A DNA stretch of 51,188 nt. Source: an uncultured Verrucomicrobiota bacterium. Its GTDB lineage: Bacteria; Verrucomicrobiota; Kiritimatiellia; RFP12; UBA1067. A program made the translations under genes and the position numbers. Positions 1 to 9,154 of this stretch are shown here, piece by piece. The number at the start of each line of letters is the position of its first letter. Position 1 is the first letter of the stretch. The DNA is taken from positions 1 through 51,188 of the forward strand of contig CAMORM010000004.1 in NCBI GenBank assembly GCA_946623785.1. Direction: 5' to 3'. The notes beneath the pieces were generated by a model. That model was not told the DNA's origin. It ran no database searches and saw only the letters and a program-made list of their open reading frames with translations.

Positions 1-83
1 GGTGGTTGGGTGGTTAGGTGGTTGGGTGGTTAGGTGGTTGGGTGGTTGGGTGGTGGGTGGTTGGGTGGTTGGGTGGTGGGTGG
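1..83. repeat. G-rich octamer tandem repeat (GGTGGTTG/GGTGGTTA/GGTGGTGG), truncated by window edge
   Basis: Direct reading: about ten 8-nt units GGTGGTTR with minor variants; runs to base 1. Confidence 0.9.
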
Positions 84-1185
84 AGAGGATTGAGGAGATG
101 CGGGAAAGGGATGCGTCGTCAAGGCCTGCGCCGGACGGCAGGCAGATCCCGCGGTTGAAGAAGTCCCGGGAAACGCCTGTGCCGACGAACGGAGCATCCG
201 CGAACACGGGCTGCAGGTGCATCGGCTTCCATACGGGGCGGGACTCTACGTTGTCGGACGCGAGCCTTGCGGCGGCTTCGTCGCGCGACTTCGCGTCGGG
301 GTACAGGAACACCGACAGCCAGTTGTTTGCGCGCGTGCCGGGGTCGCGCGGAAACGGGACCACGTCCGACCCGGAGAAGACCTTCATGTAGAACTCGCGT
401 ATAGCCTTCTTGCGCGCGAGTATGTCGGGGAGGGCGTTGAGCTGCGCGATTCCGAATGCGCCGAGGATGTTGGAGAGCCGGAAGTTGCGCCCGAGCTCCC
501 TGTGCTCGTACCATTCGCATTTCTCGCGGCTCTGCTGGCTGCGCCAGCGCGCGCGGCGCACGACCTCGGGGTCGCGCGAGAGAACTGCGCCCCCTCCCGA
601 GGTGGTGACGATCTTGTTGCCGTTGAACGAGTATACCGCCGCGGTGCCTGCCGAGCCGGCCGGGCGGTCCTTCCAGAACGCGCCGACGGATTCCGCGGCG
701 TCGACTATCAGCGTAGCGTCGTATCGCGCGGCGATCGACTCCAGTGCGTCGTAGTCGCAGCACTGCCCGTACAGGTCGACTGCGACAATCACGAACCGCG
801 TGCCGGCCTCGCGTGTGCGGGCGTGTTCGGAGATGGCGGCTTCGAGGAGCGCGAGGTCGATGTTGCCTGTGAGCGGCGACGAGTCCACGAGTACGATTCC
901 GGCGCCAGTCCGGGCGAAGGGCGACACTGACGCGACGAACGTGAGGTCGGACGCGAACACGACGTCGCGGGGGGAGATGCGCAGGTCGTCGGCGAGAAGG
1001 GTGAGCGCGGCCGTTCCGCTCGACACCGCGGCTGCCTCTGGAACGCCAGCGAGCGAAGCCAGACGGCGCTCGAACTCGTCCACCTGCGGGCCGCAGGGGG
1101 CGAGGTATCCAGAGTCGAACGCGGCCTCCACGGCGGCGCGTTCCGCCTTTCCGGCGAACGGGGGGGAGAGGAATATCCTTTTCAC
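1..1185 (-). CDS. DegT/DnrJ/EryC1/StrS family PLP aminotransferase (runs off window edge through the octamer repeat)
   Basis: Manual reverse translation: VKRIFLSPPFAGKAERAAVEAAFDSGYLAPCGPQVDEFERRLAS...SSGTAALTLL...VIVAVDLYGQCCDYDAL...ATLIVDAAESVG...YSFNGNKIVTTSGGGAVLS...; GTG start overlaps upstream stop (GTGA). Not in supplied ORF track because no stop occurs before the edge. Confidence 0.85.
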   Translation of the reverse strand, partial: MKRIFLSPPFAGKAERAAVEAAFDSGYLAPCGPQVDEFERRLASLAGVPEAAAVSSGTAALTLLADDLRISPRDVVFASDLTFVASVSPFARTGAGIVLVDSSPLTGNIDLALLEAAISEHARTREAGTRFVIVAVDLYGQCCDYDALESIAARYDATLIVDAAESVGAFWKDRPAGSAGTAAVYSFNGNKIVTTSGGGAVLSRDPEVVRRARWRSQQSREKCEWYEHRELGRNFRLSNILGAFGIAQLNALPDILARKKAIREFYMKVFSGSDVVPFPRDPGTRANNWLSVFLYPDAKSRDEAAARLASDNVESRPVWKPMHLQPVFADAPFVGTGVSRDFFNRGICLPSGAGLDDASLSRISSILSTHHPTTQPPTTQPPNHLTTQPPNHPTT

Positions 1186-3863
1186 GGCGTGTCGAACTTG
1201 CGGCCGAAGCGGGCGATTGCGTCCTGCAGTTCGGCGATTGTGTAGGGCTTGGCGAGGAAGCCTTCGTAGGGGTTGTCGGCGAACTGCTCCTTCAGCTTCT
1301 CGGGGGCTGAGCCGGACGAGACGATCACCGGCACCTGCGGTGAGATGTTGCGGAACGAGCCGATGAGCTGCGCAGAGTCGACGCCGTCGATGTTGGCGTC
1401 GAGGATAACGCAGGTGAGGGACTGCGCGTAGTTGCGGAATGCCGCGAGGGCCTCGGATCGGTTGGACGCTGCGTGGACCGTGACCTTGATCGTCTTGAGG
1501 AGGATCGCGGTCGTGCGGAGGATCGCTGGGTCGTCGTCCACGAGCAGCACTTCGCCCTCTCGCCCGAGCACCTGCAGCCTGCGGGTGATCTCCCCAACGG
1601 CCTTGGACTCCGGGAGGAATATGCGGAACGTCGTGCCCTCGCCGATTTCGGAGACGACGTGCACTCCGCCGTTGTGGGCGGATATGACGGCCAGCACTGT
1701 GGCGAGGCCGAGCCCGCGCCCCTGCGCCTTGGTGGACACGTACGGATCGAAGATGCGGCGGAGAAGCTCGGGCGGGATCCCCGGGCCCGTGTCGGAGAAC
1801 TGGAACAGCACGCCCTTTTCGCCCGGCTTCAGCGGCGATGCCGACGAGAAGAGCTCCGGGTCGCCGGGCTTCACGGTGTACTTGCGGGTCGACACGGACA
1901 CTTCGCCTACGCGGTCGCCTATCGCCTCCGCCGCGTTCTTGATGAGGTTGAAGAACACCTTCCAGATCTGGTTCGGGTCCGCGTCAACCGGCGGAAGCAT
2001 TGCGGGGAGGTCGTAGGAGATGGTTACGTTCGTCTTCGACCCGAGGATTCCCTGTGCTAGGCGCTGCGCCTCCTTGACCAGGTCGGAGGGGTCGGACCGC
2101 TTGAGCGAGGGCTTGGTCTCGCCGGCGAACGTCATCAGCTCGCGGGCCATCGAGGAGCCGCGCTTCACGGCGTCGCGGATCGTTGCGAGCGCCAGCCTGA
2201 CGTTCTGGTCGGCGCTGTCGTTCCACGTGATTTCCGCGGTGTTCAGGATGACGGCGAGCACGTTGTTGACGTCGTGGGCGATTCCGGCGGCGAGGGCCGT
2301 GAGGGACTCCTGCTTCTGCGTCTGGTGGAGGCGCGATTCCGCGGCGAGCCTCTGCGCGTGCTCGGTGACCTCGGCCGTTATGTCGCGGAAGGAGGCGAGG
2401 GCGAAATGCTCGTCCATCTTAGAGATGCGCACCTCGAGGCACCTTGGCGGCGCGTCCCTGCGCACGGCGCTGAGGCGGAGGTTCTGTAGCACGCCGTTCT
2501 TCGCGATTGTGGCGAGCGCGTTGTCGAACGCCTGCGCTCCCCGCTGCCCGTACACGGCAGGGTCCGCGCCGGACCCGGTCTCTAGGCCGGGAAGCGGGTC
2601 CACGCCTTCCGGCTGCTTTGTTATCGTAACGAGCGTGCGCCTGCTGAGTTCGAACACGGCAAGGCCGTCAGGCAGGCCGTCGATGAGCGCGCGCTGGCGG
2701 GACTCGATCTGCGCAACGGCGAGGGAGCGGCGGGAGAGGGTCTCGAGCATTTCGTTCACCGAGATTGCGAGAAGGGCGAATTCGTCCTTGCTGTGCCACT
2801 CGAGCCTGGGGCAGTCCGTGTCGTTGTGGTGCATGCACACGTCGCGCATGCGCTTCGTCATCTCGGTGATCGGGTTCAGGAGCACGCGCCCCTGCAGCCA
2901 GAACAGCGGTATCACGAGGAAGATGCCGCCCAGGGTGATGAAGAACGTGAGCCTGCCGAGAGCTATGCTCGTGACGGACGAAAACGACTTGGGCAGCGAC
3001 ACGGCGATCATGGACACGGCGTGTCCCGCTATGTCGCGTATGGCGAACACGGCCTCGAAGGGGTTGGAGTTCAGGTTCCAGAACCCGCCGGAGTAGAAGT
3101 CGATGGCCTCGTCGAGCATAGGGACGACCCCGAACTTCTGCGGCGTATGGCCCTTGCCTCCGCCGGCCGGCGAGGCGTTCTTCGCGGATATCTCGGCCCT
3201 GCGGTTCGATATCTTTATGTCCAGTCCGGCGAAGCTCTCGTTGACCTGGGAGGTGAACACGTTGGAGTCGAAGTCCTGTCCGAGGATCAGGAAGCCGTCT
3301 TCCGCCTCGCCCGCGAACCGCGTCGCCGCCACGTAGCGCGACACGCCGCGCACGCGCACGATTCCGACGCTGTTCGCGTTGCCTGCGTTCGTAAGCGACC
3401 TCATCCAGCCCGCTATGTGCTTGGAATAGACGGAGAAGTCGCTTGCGGAAAGGGCCTCGCATCCCTCGGAAGTCAGGGCCGCGCCCTCGGCGAACGTGCC
3501 GTCCGAGAGGAACCTTGCCGCGAGCGTGACGCGCGGGGACCCTCCCAGCAGGGATGCAATCTGCGGGCTGCTGCCCTTGCGCGCGGCCTCGCCGTATTCG
3601 GACGCCATCGAGACCGCGGTCAGGCGCACCTTGTCGGCGTTGCGGTACGCTAGCGAGCGGATGTCCGTGCCGATTTCCTTCACCTGGTTTTCGGCGTCCC
3701 TCACGAGGTGGATTAGCACGATGCGTCCGCCTACGTAGAACATGCCGAGGACCATCAGCAGGAACGCGGCCGTCATGAGCGAATAGCGCGTGCGGATGGA
3801 GTTGATGGCGCGCGAGAACGCGCTCTGGTGCATGGGGTCCTGTTGCTCTTTCTTTGTGCTCAT
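1182..3863 (-). CDS. membrane hybrid sensor histidine kinase/response regulator
   Basis: MSTKKEQQDPMHQSAFSRAINSIRTRYSLMTAAFLLMVLG; H-box AAGIAHDVNNVLAVILN; HATPase FFNLIKNAAEAIG / DTGPGIPPELLRRIFDPYVSTKAQGRGLGLA; C-terminal receiver EVLLVDDDPAILR..VILDANIDG..LAKPYT. Start moved from track start. Confidence 0.9.
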   Translation of the reverse strand: MSTKKEQQDPMHQSAFSRAINSIRTRYSLMTAAFLLMVLGMFYVGGRIVLIHLVRDAENQVKEIGTDIRSLAYRNADKVRLTAVSMASEYGEAARKGSSPQIASLLGGSPRVTLAARFLSDGTFAEGAALTSEGCEALSASDFSVYSKHIAGWMRSLTNAGNANSVGIVRVRGVSRYVAATRFAGEAEDGFLILGQDFDSNVFTSQVNESFAGLDIKISNRRAEISAKNASPAGGGKGHTPQKFGVVPMLDEAIDFYSGGFWNLNSNPFEAVFAIRDIAGHAVSMIAVSLPKSFSSVTSIALGRLTFFITLGGIFLVIPLFWLQGRVLLNPITEMTKRMRDVCMHHNDTDCPRLEWHSKDEFALLAISVNEMLETLSRRSLAVAQIESRQRALIDGLPDGLAVFELSRRTLVTITKQPEGVDPLPGLETGSGADPAVYGQRGAQAFDNALATIAKNGVLQNLRLSAVRRDAPPRCLEVRISKMDEHFALASFRDITAEVTEHAQRLAAESRLHQTQKQESLTALAAGIAHDVNNVLAVILNTAEITWNDSADQNVRLALATIRDAVKRGSSMARELMTFAGETKPSLKRSDPSDLVKEAQRLAQGILGSKTNVTISYDLPAMLPPVDADPNQIWKVFFNLIKNAAEAIGDRVGEVSVSTRKYTVKPGDPELFSSASPLKPGEKGVLFQFSDTGPGIPPELLRRIFDPYVSTKAQGRGLGLATVLAVISAHNGGVHVVSEIGEGTTFRIFLPESKAVGEITRRLQVLGREGEVLLVDDDPAILRTTAILLKTIKVTVHAASNRSEALAAFRNYAQSLTCVILDANIDGVDSAQLIGSFRNISPQVPVIVSSGSAPEKLKEQFADNPYEGFLAKPYTIAELQDAIARFGRKFDTP

Positions 3864-4213
3864 GTCCTGTCGGTCTTTTGGGTTTCGCCTTTCCGCTGCG
3901 CGATCCACGCGAGGACTAGCGCGAGCACAAGGCACGCGCACACGCCCAGCCTGGCGCGCCTGAACGCCGCGCCGGCGTCGATCGGCGGAGGATGCCGCGG
4001 TTGCGCCGCAACCAGGGCCGCCGCCTCGGAGCCCGGGGAGGCGTCTATCTGGAGGTCCTGTTCGGCGGCGGGGCCTTCTGGCAGGCTTGGCCTGCCTTCG
4101 GTGTCCGAACCGGCCGGCCTCCTGATGCCGCGCTCGGCGAACTCGTGCGACTTGATCACGTCGTACGAGCGCTGCGAGTGGACGAGCTCTGGATCTTCGT
4201 TTGATTCGACCAT
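3860..4213 (-). CDS. hypothetical protein with single C-terminal transmembrane segment
   Basis: MVESNEDPELVHSQRSYDVIKSHEF...LGVCACLVLALVLAWIAQRKG; ATGA overlap with the kinase; position within operon. Confidence 0.6.
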   Translation of the reverse strand: MVESNEDPELVHSQRSYDVIKSHEFAERGIRRPAGSDTEGRPSLPEGPAAEQDLQIDASPGSEAAALVAAQPRHPPPIDAGAAFRRARLGVCACLVLALVLAWIAQRKGETQKTDRT

Positions 4214-4218
4214 GTCTT

Positions 4219-6120
4219 TCAGTCGCCTTCCGAGCCTTCGCCTGGCTCGATGTTCTCTGAGTCGGGGACCTCCTGCCACGCAACCGTCGCCGGAGGGTTG
4301 TCGCTCGACCGCGCAAGGCCGGCCGAGTCGTTGTCTACAGTCTCGGCGGAGCCGGAGTACAGGCGGTAGTCCCAGTTGATGTGGAGGTTGCCGGAGTACT
4401 TTATGCCCTCGTTCCTGCACACGAGGGACCCGTTGATCGAGCAGCTGCCGATGACGCCGAACGTGCCGTGGTTGTTGTACAGGATGGCGTCGATCTGCGT
4501 TATCGTGGAGAGGTTCTCGGAGATGACCCTGTTGTCGCAGACGGTGTCGTAGTAGTGCCTGTTGTACTTGTTGTGGTACACGGGAACGGTCTCCGTGTCG
4601 TGCACCTGCACGGTCTCGTAGCCGATGAACCTCCCCCTGCTGTTGTACACCGGCCTCTGCTCGGGGTGGGTGGTCGGCAGCTCGCGCGTCTCGTACGTGA
4701 GGGTCGTCTTCAGGCCGCCGTCGAGCGCGGCATAGCTCCCGCCGAACTGCGAGGGGTAGCCGATGTCCGCGTCGGACGCGTCGCAGCTGTACCTCTGGAC
4801 GTACGGCGACTTCGTTATGTACGTGTTGATGCTGCTGAGCCAGCTTGACGACGTGCAGTCCCCGAGTACTATGTTCCCCTTTGCCATGAGGCCGAGCATG
4901 TCCTTCGTGGAGTTGTCGGCGTTCTCCGCCTTGTTCCTCCACTCCGGTGGGTTGACGTACTGTATGTTCCCGACGATGTGTATGTTGCGGCCCGAGTAGA
5001 TGGTGCCCTGCCCCTTGACGTATCCCTTGATGATGACGTCGGAATCGACGACCACCGGGCCGTTGATGACGATCGGCTTGGACTGCGTGCCGATGAGCAC
5101 GAGCGCGCCGTTGTCGGCGTTGGATGCGTCGCCGGAGGGGCCTGGCCCGGAATACTGGCATGTCGCCACCCGCTCCGAGCCAAGGCTCAGCGTGCCCTGC
5201 GACGGGTTCTTTTCGTTGAGTTCCTGCGACCACTCCACGTATTCCGAGAGGTCGCCGATGAACGGCATTTCGATGGTCAGCGGCTCGTTGGCGTGGAGCC
5301 TGTTCCTGTAGTCCGTCGTCGAGACCGTCGCCGGGGCGTCGTACTTGCCGCCTTCCTTCCCCTTCGGGCGTGCCCTGTTCGCCGTGCCGTACGTGGTGCT
5401 CAGGTACGTGCTCTCCTTGTCCATCTTGCCGTAGTTGGTTATGTCGCCGTTCACGTCCAGCTCCGGGTTTGCGGCGGCATAGACGTGCCCGTTGACCGTG
5501 CATCCCGAGTCGAGGTACATGTCGCCGTTGGCGCGGACGTCGCCGTTCGCAGTCACCGAAGCCCCCTGGAACCACCCGTAGTTGTTCACGAAGTAGGCGT
5601 TGTTGAAGACCTTGGACCTCGCGATCGCGAAGCGCACGCGCTCCTCGATCGTGGAAGAGCTTTTCGACCCGCCCGGGTTCGTGCGCACCGCGGTGGCGAT
5701 GATCGTGACCTCCGCCGAGCTTTTCCCGGCCTCGTGCACCACGCGGCGGAATCGCACGCGCACCGTGCACCCGTTGACGTTCGTGGAGGCCGGGAGGGTC
5801 ACCGTGTTCGGGGCCTGCCCGAGCGTGCGGGACGGCGTAGAGCTGTTCCCGAACCATTCGAAGCTGTCGCTGTTCGAGAACCCGACGCGGCGCGCCGACT
5901 TTCCGATGGAGTTCATGAACGCGCTGTACACGTCGCTCTTGCAGGACTCAATCGACGACTGGGCCGCGAGCCTGCACACGGACTTGCCTGCCATGATGTT
6001 TGTCAGGCGCGTCGCGTGCGAGGTGTACGCTATCGCGCCGCCTACCAGTATCATGGCCGCCCCCATCAGCACCACGGCCGTGGCGAGGACGAATCCCGAT
6101 TTTTCGCTGGTTTTTCCCAT
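4219..6120 (-). CDS. PilX-like pilus assembly protein with bactofilin/polymer-forming-like repeats
   Basis: N-terminal SGFVLATAVVLMGAAMILVGGAIAY hydrophobic segment; internal 'NGDVRANGDMYLDSGCTVNGHVYAA...DVNGDITNYG' and 'VVVDSDVIIKGYVKGQGTIYSGRNIHIVGNI'. Confidence 0.65.
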   Translation of the reverse strand: MGKTSEKSGFVLATAVVLMGAAMILVGGAIAYTSHATRLTNIMAGKSVCRLAAQSSIESCKSDVYSAFMNSIGKSARRVGFSNSDSFEWFGNSSTPSRTLGQAPNTVTLPASTNVNGCTVRVRFRRVVHEAGKSSAEVTIIATAVRTNPGGSKSSSTIEERVRFAIARSKVFNNAYFVNNYGWFQGASVTANGDVRANGDMYLDSGCTVNGHVYAAANPELDVNGDITNYGKMDKESTYLSTTYGTANRARPKGKEGGKYDAPATVSTTDYRNRLHANEPLTIEMPFIGDLSEYVEWSQELNEKNPSQGTLSLGSERVATCQYSGPGPSGDASNADNGALVLIGTQSKPIVINGPVVVDSDVIIKGYVKGQGTIYSGRNIHIVGNIQYVNPPEWRNKAENADNSTKDMLGLMAKGNIVLGDCTSSSWLSSINTYITKSPYVQRYSCDASDADIGYPSQFGGSYAALDGGLKTTLTYETRELPTTHPEQRPVYNSRGRFIGYETVQVHDTETVPVYHNKYNRHYYDTVCDNRVISENLSTITQIDAILYNNHGTFGVIGSCSINGSLVCRNEGIKYSGNLHINWDYRLYSGSAETVDNDSAGLARSSDNPPATVAWQEVPDSENIEPGEGSEGD

Positions 6121-6122
6121 GG

Positions 6123-6731
6123 CTAGTCCCTCGAGGTGTCGGTCGGCTGCACTTTGCCGAACAGCGGGACCGTTATCCGCTCGGCACGGGTTAGGACGGC
6201 TCGCCCGCCAAGCGGGCGCCGCAGGGTGATGGAAAGGGGGAGGTCAACGTAGAAGCGGTTCTTCGTGTCGAGGTCGGTCGTGTCGATCAGGTTGTCCCAG
6301 TCGGTGTTGACCCACGTGACCCCCGGGTCCAGCCACTTCGAGCTAACGCGCGTGGCGTCCTCGAACAGGTGCCTGCCGCTCCCGGCGCCGCTGAGAATGA
6401 GCCGCAGGCGCCTGCTCCCGCGCGTGCCGGAGTCCGCCACCGTCTCGCAGTCCATGTTGAGGGCAACGCTGTCTATGTGGACGGACGTCCCGCTCAGCAG
6501 CCCGGTGTGGAACACGCCGTTGTGGGGGGCGACTTCGTGGAAGAGTATCTTGTCGCGCAGCTCGCGCCCGCGCAGCGAAAGCTCTGTGTCGGCCATCATC
6601 GACTCGTAGAACTGGTAGCAGGCGCTTGCGCCCGAGCAGACGGCGATGGCGATGACGGCGGAGATCGCGGAGGCGAACATCACCTCGACGAGCGTGAATC
6701 CCCGGCGGGTTCTGGAGGCGGGCGCCTTCAC
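6123..6731 (-). CDS. prepilin-type N-terminal methylation domain protein (minor pseudopilin)
   Basis: VKAPASRTRRGFTLVEVMFASAISAVIAIAV; GTG start overlapping upstream stop. Confidence 0.85.
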   Translation of the reverse strand: MKAPASRTRRGFTLVEVMFASAISAVIAIAVCSGASACYQFYESMMADTELSLRGRELRDKILFHEVAPHNGVFHTGLLSGTSVHIDSVALNMDCETVADSGTRGSRRLRLILSGAGSGRHLFEDATRVSSKWLDPGVTWVNTDWDNLIDTTDLDTKNRFYVDLPLSITLRRPLGGRAVLTRAERITVPLFGKVQPTDTSRD

Positions 6732-7168
6732 TGCTCCCCCCTCTCCACGTGGCTCTTGTAGACCTCCGTGCGGTGGTACGAGTTCAGGTGCCTGCGGTGG
6801 CCTGCGGCCCCCCATTCGACGTCGACCGCGATCATCTTCCCGGGCCCCGCGTTCGTAACGGTTACGTAGCACTTGGCCTTTGGCCACCCGGCCAGCGATA
6901 TCGCGGGCGCGGCGTTTGACGAGATGTCGTACGCCTGGTTCCTGAGGGTCTGCATCCTGTCGAAGGACTCGTTGCAGTGCCGCCAGGCCACGTCGAAGGC
7001 ATACGCGTCCGCCGCGAGCAGCTGGCTGTTCTCCCTCGCGATGCGCGCGCCGAATATGAGGGCCTCGAGGAGCACGAGCACCATCAGCGCGGAAATGGAG
7101 GCCGCGAGCATGACCTCGATCAAGGTCAGGCCCCGTTTCCTCGTGCCGCAGCTGACTTTCGCAGTCAT
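6728..7168 (-). CDS. prepilin-type N-terminal methylation domain protein (GspI/PilV-like)
   Basis: MTAKVSCGTRKRGLTLIEVMLAASISALMVLVLLEAL. Confidence 0.85.
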   Translation of the reverse strand: MTAKVSCGTRKRGLTLIEVMLAASISALMVLVLLEALIFGARIARENSQLLAADAYAFDVAWRHCNESFDRMQTLRNQAYDISSNAAPAISLAGWPKAKCYVTVTNAGPGKMIAVDVEWGAAGHRRHLNSYHRTEVYKSHVERGEQ

Positions 7169-7217
7169 TCCAGCATCTCCTTTCGGTTGTCTCCGGCCGG
7201 GCGCTTCCGGCCCGCCG

Positions 7218-8054
7218 TCACTTCTGCCCCTGCTCCTGCGGGGCTGCGTATATCTTCTCGAGCACGGGCTCTACCGCGCTGGGAGGGCACAGGAAGAACC
7301 TGCACTGCCTTCCCGACGCCTGCTCCACCTTCCGGCGGAGCTTGTCGTCCGCCGGATTGACAAGGGCCACGAGCAGCACGTCCCCGAGCTCCCCGAACGG
7401 CACTGCGCCCCTTACCCTCACGAGGGCCTCGGGGAGCGTGTCCGCGAGCTTCTTCGTTATCTCGAACGCCCCCAGCGGCACGGGCGGGCAGCCTGTGCTG
7501 TCCGCAAGGTGCGCCGCGCATTCCTCGGCGAGCGCCGGGTTCTCCTTGTCGAGGAACGCGAGCGCCGACACAAGGAAGGGGATCGAGCTTTCGGGAAGGC
7601 CGTCCAGGTGCCTGCCGAGTGCCTCGGCGGACTTGTCGTCCAGTGCGCGGCGCGAGAGGAGGTTCGTCACGAGCTCCGCCTCGGCGGCCTTCGCCTCGCG
7701 TATCGCCATCACGGTGTTGTCCGCCGCGATCGTCTCCTCCGAAGGCATCTCCGGCGTGAGCGCCGGAGCGGGCGCGGCCGCGGCCCTGACCTTCAGGGCC
7801 GTTATCTTCGCGAGGTCGTCGTCGAAAGCCTCCAGCCGCTCCGCGATCCGCTGCGCCGACTCTAAGTCGCCCTCCTTCAGCAGGACCTTCGCAAGCGATA
7901 TCAGCGCGTCGCGGCACTTGTCCTGCTCCCCGGCCTGCGCGTAGGCCACGGATAGGAACTCAAGCGTGGTGCGGTCCTCGGGCATCGCCTGCAGCATCTG
8001 TTCGAAGTAGGCTATGCCCTCCGCCAGCTTCTGGTCTATCTGCTTTTCCGCCAT
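7218..8054 (-). CDS. TPR protein with C-terminal MshEN/GspE-N-like domain
   Basis: TPR-like N-term (AEGIAYFEQMLQAMPEDRTTLEFLSVAYAQAGEQDKCRDAL); C-term IPFLVSALAFLDKENP..PPVPLGAFEITKKLADTLPEALVRVRGAVPFGELGDVLLVALVNPADDKLRRKVEQASG resembles the GspE N-terminal domain. Confidence 0.65.
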   Translation of the reverse strand: MAEKQIDQKLAEGIAYFEQMLQAMPEDRTTLEFLSVAYAQAGEQDKCRDALISLAKVLLKEGDLESAQRIAERLEAFDDDLAKITALKVRAAAAPAPALTPEMPSEETIAADNTVMAIREAKAAEAELVTNLLSRRALDDKSAEALGRHLDGLPESSIPFLVSALAFLDKENPALAEECAAHLADSTGCPPVPLGAFEITKKLADTLPEALVRVRGAVPFGELGDVLLVALVNPADDKLRRKVEQASGRQCRFFLCPPSAVEPVLEKIYAAPQEQGQK

Positions 8055-8079
8055 TGGTATGGTCCTCTTTGTCCGTATT

Positions 8080-8088
8080 AGTATACCA
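8080..8088 (-). promoter_or_regulatory. extended -10 TGG-TATACT upstream of the TPR/MshEN gene
   Basis: Reverse strand TGGTATACT, 25 nt before ATG. Confidence 0.5.
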
Positions 8089-8133
8089 CATTTCCCCCTT
8101 GTCTTCATCCTGCAACTTTTTATATTTTGGCCC

Positions 8134-8162
8134 TTGCGCCGGGCGCGGGGAAATGATAAAAT
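8134..8162 (+). promoter_or_regulatory. promoter TTGCGC-N17-TAAAAT (TGA-extended) for tRNA-Arg
   Basis: Spacing counted directly; 18 nt upstream of the tRNA. Confidence 0.65.
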
Positions 8163-8180
8163 ATCCGCCGTTTTCCGATT

Positions 8181-8257
8181 GGGGCTGTAGCTCAACTGGA
8201 TAGAGCATCAGACTACGAATCTGAGGGTTGTGGGTTCGACTCCCGCCAGCCCCGCCA
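8181..8257 (+). tRNA. tRNA-Arg (anticodon ACG), CCA encoded
   Basis: GGGGCTG..CAGCCCC acceptor, loop CTACGAA, T-loop TTCGACT, GCCA end. Confidence 0.95.
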
Positions 8258-8273
8258 GTGGAAGACGCCAGAT

Positions 8274-8350
<77 letters not shown>

Positions 8351-8360
8351 TTTCCAGGAA

Positions 8361-8394
8361 AGGGACGTCCGAACGGACGCCTCTTTTCTTTTTG
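8361..8394 (+). terminator. Rho-independent terminator after tRNA-fMet
   Basis: AGG(GA)CGTCCGAACGGACGCCT hairpin followed by CTTTTCTTTTT. Confidence 0.65.
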
Positions 8395-8422
8395 CAATTT
8401 GGGCTCCGCCCCGCCGTTTTTG

Positions 8423-8431
8423 TGATATAAT
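8423..8431 (+). promoter_or_regulatory. extended -10 TGA-TATAAT for grpE
   Basis: TGATATAAT 20 nt before ATG; no convincing -35. Confidence 0.55.
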
Positions 8432-8451
8432 ACACTGTTCAGGAAAGAGGC

Positions 8452-9132
8452 ATGACAGCTATGAAAGACAAAGAAGAAGAAAAGGAAGCCGCCGCGAAGG
8501 CGGAAGATATGGAAGCCGCAGGGGATGCCGCCGCGGAGGCGGCCGCAGGCGCCTCGCAGGCGCAGGATGGTGCTGCGGAAGGGGATGCGCCCGCGGAAGG
8601 CGAAGTTGCCGAGGCAAAGGAAGGCGAAGCGGCCGGGGAGGCCGGCGAAGGCGAGCCCGGCGGAGGCGAGGCGGACGCGGCGAAGTCCGATGCGCAGAAG
8701 CCCGCGGGCCCAGACTGGAAGGAGCTCTACGCGCGCACGCTCGCCGACTTCGAGAACTTCAGGAAGCGCACCGAGCGCGACCGCGAGGACCTGGCGAAGT
8801 TCGCCGCGAAGGAGATACTCAAGGACCTTCTCGCCACGGCGGACAACCTAGCCCTCGCGCTCGAGAAGGCCAAGGACAAGGACGAGCCGTTCGTCAAGGG
8901 AGTGCAGCTCGTGTACGACGGCTTCCTCAAGGTGCTTGCGGACCACGGCGCGACTCCGCTCGACTCCGTCGGCGAGCCTTTCGACACGGCGTTCCACGAG
9001 GCGCTCACGCAGCAGCCGAGCGACACGGTCCCCGAAGGGCACGTCGTGGCCGAGTTCAAGCGCGGCTGGCTCCTCAACGGGAAGCTGCTCCGCGCGGCGC
9101 AGGTTGTCGTGAGCAGCGGAAAGCCCGAGTGA
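8452..9132 (+). CDS. grpE: nucleotide exchange factor GrpE
   Basis: [53 protein letters not shown] may instead be at 8461; Ala/Glu-rich N-terminus. Confidence 0.95.
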   Translation: MTAMKDKEEEKEAAAKAEDMEAAGDAAAEAAAGASQAQDGAAEGDAPAEGEVAEAKEGEAAGEAGEGEPGGGEADAAKSDAQKPAGPDWKELYARTLADFENFRKRTERDREDLAKFAAKEILKDLLATADNLALALEKAKDKDEPFVKGVQLVYDGFLKVLADHGATPLDSVGEPFDTAFHEALTQQPSDTVPEGHVVAEFKRGWLLNGKLLRAAQVVVSSGKPE

Positions 9133-9154
9133 GCAAGGAAGGTCGGATAGCGAA

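Noticed and set aside
3860-5857. 665-aa minus-strand ORF in track
   Set aside because: Only the C-terminal part (3860-4213) is kept; the rest overlaps the better-supported PilX-like gene in another frame
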